64,000 nucleotides of DNA from Okapia johnstoni (GCA_024291935.2 JAGTYA010000025.1:11677501-11741500), one strand, 5' to 3'. Positions 12,195 through 24,450 are shown, counted from the stretch's first letter. Notes: a model not told the origin generated them from the letters alone. A program made the numbers and translations.

Positions 12195-12553
12195 TTGTTG
12201 TGGCTCAGTCATGTCTGACTCTCTGCGACCCCATGGACTGTAGCACATCAGGCCTCCCTGTCCATCACCAACTCCCGGAGTTTACTCAAACTCATGTCCA
12301 TAGAGTTGGTGATGCCATCCAACCATCTCATCCTCTGTCATCCCCTTCTCCTCTCGCCTTCAATCTTTCCCAGCATCAGGGTCTTTTCTAATGAGTCAGC
12401 TCTTCCCATCAGGTGGCCAAAGTATCGGAGCTTCAGCATCAGCATCAGTCCTTCCAATGAACATTCAGGATCAGTTTCCTTTAGGATGGACTGGTTGGAT
12501 CTCCTTTTGAGTTGCGGCGCTGGAGAAGTCTCTTGAGAGTCCCTTGGACGGCA
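12195..12553 (-). mobile_element. BovB LINE 3' fragment with inverted 5' end
   Basis: Bases 12195-12505 are antisense BovB, from the 3' terminus (GGCTCAGTCATGTCTGACTC) inward to GGTTGGATCTCCTT. Bases 12506-12553 are BovB in the opposite, sense orientation (GCTGGAGAAGTCTCTTGAGA) and correspond to the stretch that would come next in the antisense order. The element is therefore 5' truncated and 5' inverted. Confidence 0.85.
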
Positions 12554-13734
12554 ACTTGGTTACCAAGAGCCCTTTTCCAGCCAGATACATACAAGGGCCC
12601 TGGTCCTTATAACTGAGAATATTGACCAAGGCCTTTCTCATTGTGGTCGTCATGTTCTGTTGTGCTTTGCAGACATTCCCAGTGATCTTTGTGAGACCAC
12701 TTGAGAGGTAACATTCGAGGATTAGCCTGAATTTCACGGCAGGACTGTCATTATTTACTCTGGTACTTTCCACATTGTTAGGCCCATGGTAGGAATGACT
12801 TACTATCACATTTGTCTCCAGTAACGTTTGTTGCAACGAGCTCAACACGGGGGCGTTCTGAAAGCAAAGAGTGTTTGTACCAGGCAAACACGAAACACCT
12901 CCAATGGAATTTCAAGATAATCTGGCTTTGTCCTTGGCGTCCACCACCCTCTTATCAGCTGCCCTGGGCCACATCTGTGGGAGCAGGTGACTGTGTCATG
13001 CCTTGGTTACGTGTCTGATTGTGGAATGTTGAAAAACAATTGTAAGAGTCTTTTTTTTTTTAGAGTAAAAAGAGAAAAGAAACAACGCCTTCTGGTGTTA
13101 CCAATGTCTAAAACTGAGGCCTGCCTCTCAGTGACTTCTGAACATAGCTTGATGACGGAGGCTGCTGCTACCTTGCTTGATTGAGCGGTTTCTTGCAGTG
13201 ACTCATGGGCAGCCTCTCTGGCAAGTACCCGATGGAGGTACTTTTACTCAAGACGTGAGCTGCGTCTAGCGCTGAGAGTGGCTGAGGCTCCCTTTGTGGG
13301 AGAAGCAGGGGGGTCCTGTGCAGGCTGGGGAAGCAGCTGCTGGTGGTTAGCGCCCGGAGCCCCCTTATTTCTCACAGAGAGGCGGGGTGGGGGTCCCAGA
13401 GGGGCTGGAGCCCAGGCCTCTGGTGCCTCCTTTCTCACTCCACACTGCTGCCCCTGTGCACACCAGGCATGACCCCTATGGAGAGGGGCTTCGTTCTTTC
13501 CTGCTTAGCTGTTAAATATAAGCAAGGCGTCTGTGGGGAGAGTGTCAGAGCATTGATGCAGCCAGTTGGAGGGAGAGGGCCCAGGGCCTTGCAGATGTCA
13601 CCTCCCTGTCTCCAGTGTCTCCAGTTGTTTGTCACCCCTCTGCCCCGGGGACCTGCCCACCCCCCCCCCGACCTGAGGCAGACACACCTGGGCCCAGCCA
13701 CCTGGGCTGCGAGCCCAGCTGTGGACCTCAGACG

Positions 13735-13800
13735 CCCAGCCATTCCCAGCCTCAGTTTTTTCATCTGCCAAATGGGCAGGCGGTGCGCTGATGGAATGAG
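13735..13800 (-). mobile_element. MIR SINE fragment, antisense
   Basis: The stretch CCTCAGTTTTTTCATCTGCC followed by AAATGGGCAGG is the reversed MIR core. Confidence 0.6.
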
Positions 13801-14324
13801 AAAAGGCATGTTGAGGGGCCAGCAGACGGTGTGGTGCCTCTTCTTCACTCTGCCAGCTGCAAGACCCCTTCCAACCCCCTTGCAGAGCAGCAGGTGCACC
13901 TGGATGGGCAACGTCGAGGCCAGAAGCAGGGGTCTGGGTCCTTGGGTCCCCTGCCCGGCCGCAGAGGCTCCAGGGGAGGTTGGCTGAAGGACAGACAATG
14001 CTTGTTGAAGCAAACAGACCTACCAAGGGTGGTTTCAAGGCTGGTTCCTGGGACATGATCCATAGAAACACGGCTTTCTGCAGATCCTATGCTGACTCGA
14101 TTTTAGGTTAAATCTCGTTGCTCAGCTGAGCTCCAGGGTTTCCTTGTTCAGACGGAAACCTGGAGACACCGGGGCTGGGTGGCCTGGCCGTGTCTCCCCA
14201 CGCCCCGTGGCCTACGAACACAAGGTGCTCAGCTAGCGTCTCGCTTAACTGTTTTGTTTGACCTTAAAATTTTATAGGCGACCTCATGGACACAGAGGAC
14301 TTTGCCAGAAATGAGAACTTAATT

Positions 14325-14445
14325 CCTGCCGTTTATTAAGTGCCAGCTGCATGCCGGGCTCTGACTGGGGCCCTTCTCATGCATTATCTCCAGGTATCGT
14401 AACACTTGAGTCCATCACCTCATTTCAGAGGTGAGGGTCTGAGGC
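14325..14445 (+). mobile_element. MIR SINE fragment
   Basis: It begins with TTTATTAAGTGCCAGCTGCA and continues through GCATTATCTCC to CCTCATTTCAGAGGTGAGG, the MIR order on the + strand. Confidence 0.75.
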
Positions 14446-17084
14446 TCTCCTCGTCCACAGGCCACACGTACCAGCGTCAGACCCCTGATCTTGGTAGATT
14501 ATTTCAGATAACGGGTTGTTTTTCTCCCAGGACGAGCAGAGCCCGAGGTGGGTTCAGGACACCGCCGTGCTGTCGGTCCCGAGGCTGCATCTGCAGCTTT
14601 GCTCAGCTGTTCTTAGCACATGGCTTTCATGCCCACGGGTACTGGCTCCAGCCTGCGGTCTTGCAGGAAGGGGATGCAGAAAGCAGTGGAGAGGCCGGGC
14701 TGGGCCCCTGCCAGGAAAGCAGACCTGTCTCAGCCACACGAGTGTGTGCTCAGGAACACGAGTTCCAGCCACACCGTGTGTGCGGGGTCGGCATCAGGTG
14801 ACTGCGTCCAGCGGCTGAAGGGGGGGGTGCGCATCCAGTTTGTTCGCTGCGTGTTTGCTGATCCCAACCAAACCGGGCTCTGGGAGTAGGAAGGACACAG
14901 CGTGGGCGCTCCAAGCACCCTCTCCTCCTCTGCCGGCCACACCACAGGCTCATTATTTAAGAGAGCTTTTCTCAACTGTTTCACCTTGTGTATTTTCTGA
15001 GCTGCATTTAGCTCACAGCGTCACCTTTCCCTCTCACCCGTCCCCATCGGCTTTCAGAAGCCCAGAGTGGAGGATGTTGTCAGGGTCATCAGTGCGCAGT
15101 GTTCTGATGCGCTGAACGTTCACGATCGGGTGGACATTCCTGATCGGGCAGTAGCCTTGGGTCAGGTGCTATGCAAGGGGGAACGCGTGGACACAGGCTC
15201 TGACGGTCTGCTGGTCCAGGGACCATCTCCCCGCACCCTGCCCCCTGTACGCAGCCCCCGTGAAGAACCCAGCCTTGTCAGGGTTCTCACTATCCCTGGA
15301 GGAAACTCTCCCTTCTGCTGACGGCAGCAAGCTCCTGGCAGGTGGAGACAGTCGTCCCACCCTTGGTCCCACAGCCTCCTCCTTGCTGAGCAGAGTGCAG
15401 AAGCGTCGCTAGGGTCTGTGGAATGAAAGGAGTGTATGGCCCAGAATAGATGAGACCAGAGACGCTGTGAATGTCAGCAAACGCCCACGTGCGAGTGTCC
15501 ACGTCTGCAGGGTGGGGAGGACCCCGCAGCGGGGCCAGGACTCTGGGCTCTGGGGGCCAAGGCTGGCGCAGAGGAGCCCCGAGGCCCGTAACTCAGGTGC
15601 TCCAGGTGGGCTCGGCCTCTTGCAAGTACATCAGGGGCCAGCGGGATGCTGGGTTTTGTGGGATGAGTAGGAGCTTGAGAAGAGAGCAAGGGTGTGGAGC
15701 CAGCGCCAGTCGCTGAGGGCCGTGGTGCCCCCAAAACACTGGGGAGTCTTTGCCAGGGCCCTTTGTTCTGCAGAGACTGATCTCTTGGGTGTGGCCAGGC
15801 GTGTCGGGACCCTTGAGACCCCTCCCCTGCCCCAGGTGAGTCTGATGAGCAGCTGTGGTTTGAGAACCGCTGTTCCAGGCAGGGGAGGCCGTGTGAGTGA
15901 AACCCAGATACGCGGGGTCATGGGCTCGCGCTCTTCCAGGGGGAATCCCAGCCTGGACCCTGGGGTTTAGCGTCAGGAGTGGAGGGGGAGCGAGACCCTG
16001 GCCTGCAATGCTCCGGGCTCCAAGGTGAGACATTGTGGACCTTGGGGCTCAGGAAGGGACCCTCAGCAGAGGGCGACCACCCAGGGAGACGGGATTCAGG
16101 GCACGGCCAGTGGGGGAGGGGAGAGGACTGGCCGGTTGGGGAGGCCTCCAGGGGGTCAGAGGAGGTGGAAGGACGGGGCGGGAGTTTCTGTTCCGTTCTA
16201 AATGTGGCGCCGAGAAACCCGGGCTGGCATTCACGCCGTCCCTGGGCACCAGCTGCTCACGGTGACTCACTGGAAACCCCTCGGAGCAGGAGTGGGGCGC
16301 CAGGGAGCGGGCAGCCCCCGATCCACCTGCTACGGGCAGGATGCAGGCGGTGGGTGCCCTTCCGTCTCCAGGACCCCGAGGTTCTGGGACCTTCCTGTGG
16401 GCAGCACCCTGACTCTGCACCCAGTGCATCCTGGATTCCACTGGGGGTGCCCGGGTTGCCCCATCTTTAGTGACAAAGGAGAAAAGAACCATTCTTCACT
16501 GATCAGCAGTGAATTCATTATCTGCAGATATTTAGGGAAAGTGTTCAAGGCAGTTGGTCTGTGTTTCTTTTTAAAGTCTCAGCCAAGGGCGGGGGCGTCT
16601 CAGAAGAGGAAGTCCTGGGGGAGGTTCTGCCTGGCCCCCTGGGTGGGGGCCCTGCCCAGGCAGAAGCCCGGCGTTTGGGAAATTCAGGGGGAAAAATGGT
16701 GCGGAGAGTTTTGAGTCAAGGTCCCTCACTGGATCAGTTCTGTACTTGCTGTCAGCTGCGGTCATGCATTTTGTTTGCAGCGTTTGACTCATGTGTTCAT
16801 TTTTCTTACCTTACTTAGTAAATATGAAAGTGAAATTGATGCCTAAACAGTTCACGGGGCCCAGCCCTGGCACATGTGTGAACTCGCTGTTGGCCTGTCG
16901 GGTGTGGGAGGGGGGCCCAGCCTCCTCCACGTCGTGTCCAGGTCTTCGGGGTCCCTCCTGATCCGTCTGCAGTCACGTCACACGTCCCTGACTTGCCAGC
17001 TCGGATGCTAAGTCTCTGCCATGAGTCTGTTTGGTCACTTGCCTCTTTCTTGCATAAAACCAAACCTCCGTGAGCCTCTGTTTG

Positions 17085-17269
17085 ACGTGAAAGTCGCTCA
17101 GTCATGTCTGATTCTTTGCAACCCCATGGACTGGAATTCTCCAGGCCAGGATACTGGAGTGGGTAGCCTTTCCCTTCTCCAGGGGATCTTCCCCACCCAG
17201 GATCTTCCCCATCGAACCCAGGTCTCCCACATTGCAGGCGGACTCTTTACCAGCTGAGCCCCCAGGGAA
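17085..17269 (-). mobile_element. Bov-tA SINE with target-site duplication
   Basis: The + strand starts with the reversed tail (GTGAAAGTCGCTCAGTCATG) and ends with the reversed pseudo-tRNA head (CTTTACCAGCTGAGCCCCCA). The 10-bp repeat CCTCTGTTTG at 17075-17084 and 17270-17279 flanks it. Confidence 0.94.
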
Positions 17270-17499
17270 CCTCTGTTTGCTCACCAGTGAAGTGGAGCTG
17301 ATGGTGGTAATAACCGCAGGAAGTTTGCCCATGGCCATGGGACAGATGCAGAGAGGGCAGGTTCACGTTGCTGGCAGAGGGTCCTAGGAGGCCGGTGGAA
17401 ACCCAGACGCTGGCCAGGCCCCAGATTTTCAGATTCAACTGGGCAGGTTCCAAGAAGGCACCCAGGTCACTGCAGGTGTTTCTTCCATAGAGTTTAATG

Positions 17500-17683
17500 A
17501 TTTTATGTTTATTTACTTTTATTGAAGTATTTATTTTGCTGCACCAGGTCTGCAGCGTGTGAGATCTTTAGTTGTGATGCCTGAACTCTTAGTTGTGGCC
17601 TGTGGAATCTGGTTCCCTGACCAGGGATCCACCCTGCATTGGGAGTGTGGGGTCTTAGCCACTGGACTCCCAGGGAAGTTCCT
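17500..17683 (-). mobile_element. CHR-2 type SINE, antisense
   Basis: The + strand reads an AT-rich tail, TTTTGCTGCACCAGGTCTGC, then GACCAGGGATCCACCCTGCA and ends CCCAGGGAAGTTCC. This is the reversed order of the cetartiodactyl tRNA-derived CHR SINE. Confidence 0.75.
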
Positions 17684-17824
17684 AGAATTTACTTTAAATG
17701 AGGTGCAGTGTCGACATTGTTAGCACTGGACGTGTAATATCTGTGCAGGAAGCAGACTGGGCGTCTCCTACAGCAGACGCGGTCCAAAAACCTTCCGCAT
17801 GAGGTTTGTGCTGGACTGTGGGCT

Positions 17825-18060
17825 GTGGAGAAGGCGATGGCACCCCACTCCAGTACTCTTGCCTGGAAAATCCCATGGACGGAGGAGCCTGGTGGGCTAC
17901 AGGCCATGGGGTCGCTAAGAGTCGGACACGACTGAGTGACTTCACTTTCACTTTTCCCTTTCATGCACTGGAGAAGGAAATGGCAACCCACTCCAGTATT
18001 ATTGCCTGGAGAATCCCAGGGACAGCGGAGCCTGGTGGGCTGCCGTCTATGGGGTCTCCC
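17825..18060 (+). mobile_element. Bov-A2 dimeric SINE
   Basis: Two Bov-A monomers follow each other: GGAGAAGGCGATGGCACCCC near 17825 and GGAGAAGGAAATGGCAACCC near 17971, joined by the usual CACTTTCACTTTTCCCTTTC linker. The second monomer stops at GGGGTC near 18056 and the sequence then continues directly as antisense BovB. Confidence 0.85.
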
Positions 18061-18350
18061 AGAGTTTGCTCAAACTCGTGTCCATCGAGTCGGTGATGCT
18101 ATCCAACCCTCTCATCCTCTGGCGTCCCCTTCTCCTCCCGCCTTCAATCTTTCCCAGCATCAGGGTATTTTCCAATGAGTCAGCTCTTCGCATCAGGTGG
18201 CCAAAGGATTGGAGTTTCAGCTTCAGCACCAGTCCTTCCAATGACTATTCAGGGTTGATTTCCTTTAGGACGGACTGATTGGATCTCCTTGCTGTCCAAG
18301 GGACTCTCAAGAGTCTTTCTCCAGCAGCACAGTTTGAAAGCATCAATCCT
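18061..18350 (-). mobile_element. BovB LINE 3' fragment, antisense
   Basis: The segment joins BovB inside its 3' region (GAGTTTGCTCAAACTCGTGT), lacking the terminal 90 or so bases, and continues through CAATCTTTCCCAGCATCAGG to about 18350. The missing terminus is replaced by the Bov-A2 copy before it. Confidence 0.88.
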
Positions 18351-19024
18351 GTCTTTACCCACTGCTGGTTCCATCTCTTCAGATGTTTATACAGTGATCA
18401 CTGGGGAGGGTGCCCTCATCGACTCCCGTATAGGAGCAGGAGAAACATGCAGGTGGAAACGCAAGCTGGCAGCCTTTTTGAGGGTTAGAAGCAAGTTCTG
18501 GTCTGAGTCCTGAGCAGGGCTGCGCATGAGGGGCTGTGACAGCCTCACGGATGCCTCTGGAAGCTTAGTGTTTTCTCATCTCAGGGCAGGAGCTGCCTGA
18601 TAACCTGCCACCCAGTTACCTTTCAAAAGGAATTTCCCCCGAGGGACTGTGTGTTCACGAAAACCACTCACATGACCCAAGATGGAAATACCAGAAAGTT
18701 TCTGATAAGGAAGAAACAGACCTCACTCCTTTTATCTGGAAGAAGCAGTTTCCGGGGTGTTCAGGTGAGTCACTTGTTGGAAGAGGAAAAAGTCGAGTTG
18801 CCTGCAGGTGATGCTGTGTTAGAAAGGAAGAGTGAGTAATCCAGAGAAGGAAGTTCTCAGCCCCATGGGTGCTCTGTGCACAGTCTCGGAACTGGGAAAA
18901 CAGGGACCTGGTTATAATGTGTACATAACGGAAGTCATGTTTGACCTGGCATCTGGAAGACCGGTGTTCAAGTCATTTCATGTTACAACACCCTTGGTCA
19001 CTGGGTCACCCTCTAAGCAGTTTG

Positions 19025-19321
19025 ATTTTTTTAATGGCTGGGCAGGGCTGCGCTCTTTGCTGTTGCTGCGTGTGGGTTTTCTGTAGTTGAGCGGGGGCTA
19101 CTCTCTAGCCATGGTCCGCCAGCTCCTCCTTTGGGGGCTTCTCTGTTGTGGAACACGGGCCTCAGCAGTTGTGACATGCAGACTCTGGCGCCTGGCCTTA
19201 GTAGCTGGGCTTCACAGCCTTGGTTGCCCCGCGGCGCGTGGGATCTTCCCAGACCAGGGATTGAACCCATGTCTCCTGCCTTGGAAGGCGGGTTCTTAAC
19301 CCCTGGACCACCAGGGGGGTC
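19025..19321 (-). mobile_element. CHR-1 type SINE, antisense, nearly full length
   Basis: The + strand shows the reversed CHR-1 order: GGGGGCTACTCTCTAGCCAT, GGAACACGGGCCTCAGCAGT, GGGATCTTCCCAGACCAGGG and the reversed pseudo-tRNA head ending ACCACCAGGGGGGTCC. Confidence 0.85.
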
Positions 19322-20834
19322 CTCCAGACACCTTCTGCCTTGAAACAGGCTGCAGCCGGCTTGTTGTTCCGTCGCCCAGTCGTGTCCTGCCATGCACCTG
19401 GCTTCCATCACGTTTACTGTGAATTAGTCTTTTCCCATCTGCAAATGCTGAGTCTTTTCCTGAAGACGTCCGAGCCGGGTGGATCAGCATCTGTCCCCAG
19501 TCATTGTTCGCGACCCGGCAAACTCCTCCTGCGCACGTGAGACCAGGGCCCCAGATCGGCCGGGGTGAGAGACAGGGCCTGGATGGAATGCCCGGGTCCA
19601 GGCCCCAGCCCATCGCCTCAGCAGCAAATGGTGTGGTCGGGGTCCCAGGCCCCCTTCCTCGTGAGCTGGGGCTGCAGATGGTGGTGCCTGGTGCAGGGTG
19701 CCCATGATTGCTACCCGAGGGCACTGAGAGCCTGCGGGGCCCAGGGCCGCCGGGCCGGAGTTCCTCCCTGCAGGCTCATGGCTGAAGCTGAAGGAGGTAT
19801 AATAGCCACCGGGCTTTGGGTCCCCAACAAAGCTGCCACCGCAGTGGACCCATCTCCCCCTTCCGGACGTGCAGGTGTGGGTTCAGGGTCTCACCCTGAT
19901 CCGCAGGTTGGCACTGAGACCCCAGGTTCCCAGGACTGGGTCCCCCACACGTCCCCCCTCCGCTGACCTTTCAGTAGACAGTAGAAATAGTAGAAATTAA
20001 TGGTAGAAATAGTTCTGGCTGCAGACGGCCTGGGGAAAGGAGCCACTGGAATAAATGTGCAAGCTCAGGGGGCCAGGTTGGCGGCATTACAGCTTGTCCC
20101 CCAGGGGTGGGCGAGGGGGCGCCGCACCACGTGCCCCACGGCAGGGAGGGGGCAGAGGGAGGGGCATCGCCTCCACCCCCAAGATGCAGCCTTTCTGAAG
20201 TGCGAGCTCAAGCAGCATGTGACCCAGGCTGCCTGCCGCCAGGAGCTAAAAATAACCATTGTGATGCCGCCAGGGCAGGGCCGGGGGGAGGAGAGGGGGG
20301 AAGCTGGCACCCCCCTGCACCCCGGGAAAGGACCCCTGCAGCAGGCAGGAGGCCTCATAGGCCTCTGGGGCGATTCTTAAGTGTGTGTGGCACCAGCCTG
20401 CAATGACAAACACCCAGCTGCACGTGCATGCCCCTGCTCCGGGGTCTCTGTGGCCTTTGCTGGGTTTTGCTCCGCACGTTGCTTCCATGGTTGGAAGAAG
20501 GGTCCCTGCTTCATCCCACAGCCATCCGGGCAGGGCCTCCCTGGAGTCCTGTCCCATGAGTGGCAAGAGGGAGCAATCAGAGGCCGCTGGGGACCTCGGG
20601 GGACATTCAGGCCCGGAGCACCTTGTGATCAAGCCCCTGGGGCCTCGTGCGATCAGGGCCTGCCTGGACATTCAAGCAGGAGGCCCAGCCTAGGAGGGCA
20701 GGCGAGTCCACGCAGGAGAGCTGGGCTCCCAGAGAAGTGACTTTGCAGGATGCATGGAGCGGGGCGGGGGGGCGGGGTGAAGGTGGCCGGGTGGCTGCGC
20801 CCGAGCTTGGCCCTGGACGGGCTGTGTGCTGCGC

Positions 20835-20880
20835 CTCTCGGGGCCTCTGTTTCCTCATCTGCGAAAACTGAGACCAGCCA
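20835..20880 (-). mobile_element. MIR SINE fragment, antisense
   Basis: CCTCTGTTTCCTCATCTGCG followed by AAAACTGAGA is a short reversed MIR core. Confidence 0.55.
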
Positions 20881-21529
20881 GGCCTGCAGCATGGGCCGGA
20901 GCGACGCAGACCGAGCGCCACCGGGCGTGAGCGTTGGGGCGCAGACTGTGCCCCGGCCACGCCACAGAACAGCTTCCCTGGGGGCTGCATGGACTCCTGC
21001 CCCGGTTCTGGAAGCAGAGGGTGGGCAGCAGGGGCCCCGCCCGCTGGAGACCGACACCCCCAGCCTCTCACCCCTCCCCGATCCAAGCCAGCCAACCGAC
21101 TCAGCTCCCCAAACAAGACATAGTGTCGGGGAGAAAGGGCATTGCTTGGGGAGCCCCAGGAAGCAGGCAGGCTGGTCATCGCCCGGCTGGGGACGCCCCC
21201 CCACTGCAGGCCCCCTCTCAGTGTGGTCAGCCTCAGACGTGTCCCCCAGCTCTAAGCACTCAGGACAGTGGCCACTGACCCAGGCTTCCTGACCAGAGCA
21301 CCGCACCAAGCAGGGTCTCCGAAAGTCTGCTGAATTCCGAGGCGTCTGATGAAAAACCACAGATTCTGTGGGTTTGCCCAAGTTCAGACTGGTGAATCAT
21401 GTACGTGTGCACAAATTTGGACTGGAAAGTCGTCTCAGGCTTTCCTGCCAGGGGAGAATCCATCATCTCCGTGCTAGTCATGTTTTCCACAGATCACTCC
21501 TCATTGACTCCTTGCAGCAGGGTGATGAC

Positions 21530-21660
21530 AAAAGCCAGCGTGCCTGCCAACTGGCTCAGAGACGGAGAGTAACCTGCCCACGGCTGCACAGCCTCATGGG
21601 GAGGGACAGAGCTGAAGCAGGCCCCTGTGTTCTTGCCCTTGCCAAGGTCTTAACTTCCGG
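21530..21660 (+). mobile_element. MIR SINE fragment
   Basis: The order CTGGCTCAGAGACGGAGAGT, AACCTGCCCACGGCTGCACA and GGGACAGAGCTGAAGCAGG matches the 3' half of MIR. Confidence 0.6.
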
Positions 21661-22078
21661 AGAACTGCTTTGGGGTGGGGGCCGCAGGCTCTGTCCAACA
21701 GGCCGTGCTTGTGAGCACCCTGGCTTAGAGCGAGGCCCCCACGCAGGGGGCCCTGGGGTTTCTGCACCACTCAGCTGAAGTGCCCGAGGGGTGTCTGCCC
21801 CCCACCGCCCCTCCCAGGGGTCTGTTGGGAGATGCTTGACTCCTACAATGGCACCAGGCTCAGCCCAGGGACCGACAGTGTCGGAGTCAGTCCTGGGAGT
21901 AGAAACACGGTCCTCCCACCCCCGAGTCCTCAGACAGCGTCACTGCGTTTCCATCCTCTGAGCTCCATGGGGTAGGGGGCGGAGGGGCTTGTCAGTGGTA
22001 GCGTGAGCCCAGCCAGGGCAAGCTCTGTGTGACGCCCTTGGATGGAGGCAGAGGGGCCCGGCTCAGGGCCTGGCCCGT

Positions 22079-22215
22079 GTTTCTGGCTGTGTGGCCGGGA
22101 CAAGTCAGTTCATCTGCTGGAACCTCAGTCTTCCCATCTGAGCAATGGGCCCGTCTGAGCGATGGGCCTGAGACGTCCCCTAGAAACCACCCATCATCGC
22201 ACCGGCACAGACTCT
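22079..22215 (-). mobile_element. MIR SINE fragment, antisense
   Basis: CTGGCTGTGTGGCCGGGACA, AGTCAGTTCATCTGCTGGAA and CCTCAGTCTTCCCATCTGAG follow the reversed MIR order. A short duplication of the GAGCAATGGGCC segment occurs at 22140-22170. Confidence 0.65.
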
Positions 22216-23584
22216 GTGCAGTAAGTGGGTGGCTCCTCCCCTCCCCTCTGCTCTGCATGGAGGCCATGACGGCCCTCTCCACCATGCTTCCCTCCTTCAG
22301 CCTAGAAAGCCAGCTGAGCAGGGGTGGTGCAGGGACCGTCGGCGTGGGGGCGAGGGGGGCCAGCTCTCCCTCCCTCCCTGAGTTCCCGGAGTCCTGGAGA
22401 GGGGCCGGATCATTCTGCCACCATAATAGTAATTATTTCTTTTCCTGGCTATTGTGCAGATGTCACCAGATCGGAAAAATCGCTTAGAGGGTTTATTCAG
22501 TGGAAACTGTGTCTTTTACCAAAAAAAAAAAAAAAGGGAGAGGAGTCATGTGCGCTGCTTCATCTCAAGGTCAAGGGACAGCCCAGGGTCCCTGAGAGAG
22601 GGGCTGAGGGCCATGCTGCTCAGGGGCTGGGCAGGCCCCCTCCTTGTGCATGGGCTCGAAGCGTTTGGTAAAGTGTTTGGCACCCTGTGAACTGAAATCT
22701 CCAGGCAGGAGCAAGCCTGTGCTGAGATTTCTAAGTGGCCCAGGTGGACACAGACGTCCCTCTTGAGCTCGAGACCTAAAGGGGGTCAGCTGACCTTCAC
22801 TGGACACGCAGTGTGCGGGGTGCAATGCTGAGGCTCTGTCTCACGTCTGTGTGGGGACAGGTGTAGACGCTGTCCAGACGTGGGCTGGTCTCAGTGGCAG
22901 GATGGCAGGGTTGGGACCCCTGACCCCAGGTGTTTGCCCTGCAGCTGGTTCATCTGCCCCACTTCCAAGAGTGACGTTTCCCCTTTAGCAGTGGCTTGTC
23001 ATCGTCATGGTAAAACCTTTGGCTTCCCCATAAAATGCATCTGACTCGAAGGCCCCCTTTAAAGAGCGAGCGAGAAAAGAAACTCGTAAGTGCTGTCTCT
23101 GCTCTCCTTCCTCCAGCGACAGAACTGCTGAGAGAGGTGGGGAGTCTCTGTGTCCAGCGCCGGGGGTGGGGCTCGGGGAGGGGGCTGGGATTGAGGGTCA
23201 GTCAGTGCAGAGGACCTCGGCCATTTCCTCCTCACGCTGAGACTCCCTCCTTCTTCGTTTCCTCCATTAGTTCACTGGTTCATCCTGTAACTTACTGAGC
23301 ACCTGCCACTCCGGGTTCACACTGACTCTGCCTTGTCAGACCCTACGTGGAAATGAGTGACTTCAGAGCGTGTAACTGAGAGGGAGAGAAAATTGGCTGG
23401 GATGGGCGGTGGGGCCGGGGAGGCCGGCCTCACTGAGGTGGTGACAGCTGAGCAGAGACCAGGAAGGGAAGGTGCGACCACCAGGGCAGGGGGGCCTGCA
23501 GGGCGGCAGAGCCTGGGCGACACGAGGAGGTGGGGGGAGGTGACGCAGGTAACGGGGGCCACCTCGGGCCCAGTGGGCCTCTTG

Positions 23585-23848
23585 TCTGTTGTTCAGTTGC
23601 TCAGTCGTGTCCAACTCCACAGCCCCACAGACTGCGGTGTGCCAGGCTCTTCTGTCCTCCACTGTCTCCCGGAGTTTGCTCAAACTCATGTCCACTGAGT
23701 TGGTGATGCCGTCCAACCATCTCATCCTCTGTCATCTCCTTCTCCTCCTGCCTTCAATCTTTCTCAGCATCAGGGTCTTTTCCAAGGAGTTCAGCTCTTC
23801 ATATCAACTGGCCAAAGTATTGGAGCTTCAGCATCAGTACTGAAGGAG
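23585..23848 (-). mobile_element. BovB LINE 3' fragment, antisense (left arm of a hairpin)
   Basis: The segment starts at the BovB 3' terminus (GTTCAGTTGCTCAGTCGTGT) and runs inward to CAGCATCAGTA. It is followed after about 20 bp by a sense BovB 3' segment, giving a large inverted repeat. Confidence 0.9.
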
Positions 23849-23867
23849 CAGGACGTGGCTAGACCAC

Positions 23868-24020
23868 TGGAGACAGAGGGTGAGATGGTTGGATGGCATC
23901 ACTGAGTCAATGGACATGAGTCTGAGCAAACTCTGGGAGACAGTGAAGGAAAGGGAAGCCTGGTGTGCTGCAGTCCATGGGGTGGCAAAGAACTGGACAC
24001 GACTCAGTGCCAGAACAACA
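23868..24020 (+). mobile_element. BovB LINE 3' fragment, sense (right arm of a hairpin)
   Basis: The segment reads GAGGGTGAGATGGTTGGATG, GGACATGAGTCTGAGCAAAC and TGCAGTCCATGGGGTGGCAA, then the BovB 3' end in sense. It is complementary to 23588-23740 with moderate divergence. Confidence 0.9.
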
Positions 24021-24251
24021 GTCCACCCTGGAATGATGGCTCTATTGTGTCATCAGGAAACCAACTTGCTTCTGTTCTGCCAGATAGACAAGCATCCAGC
24101 CTCAAGTGTCCCTCTTGCTCCACAATGGCAGCTGGAATTCCAGCCATCACATCATGTTTATATTTCAGAGATTAGAAATGCTGCCTGCCTTCCTTCTCTG
24201 TAGTTTCATCTGTCAATTTCCTCTTACATCTTAATGCCTAGCACTTAGTCA

Positions 24252-24450
24252 GGGGCTTCCCTTGTGGCTCAGCTGGTAAAGAATCCACTTTCTATGTGGG
24301 AGACCTGGGTTCAGTCCCCGGGTTGGGAAGATCCCCTGGAGAATGGAAAGGCTACGCACTGCAGTATCCTGGCCTGGAGAATTAGATGGACTGTATAGTC
24401 CATAGGGTCACAAAGAGTCAGACATGACTGAGCAACTTTCACTTCACAGA
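24252..24450 (+). mobile_element. Bov-tA SINE with target-site duplication
   Basis: Head GGCTTCCCTTGTGGCTCAGC, B-box-like GGGTTCAGTCC and tail TCAGACATGACTGAGCAACT are all present. The 9-bp repeat ACTTAGTCA at 24243-24251 and 24451-24459 flanks it. Confidence 0.94.

Noticed and set aside
12471..12887. 138-codon minus-strand open frame
   Set aside because: Part comes from the inverted BovB end. The other 330 bp match no family I know; one open frame without introns, homology or conservation data is not enough to call a gene or relic.
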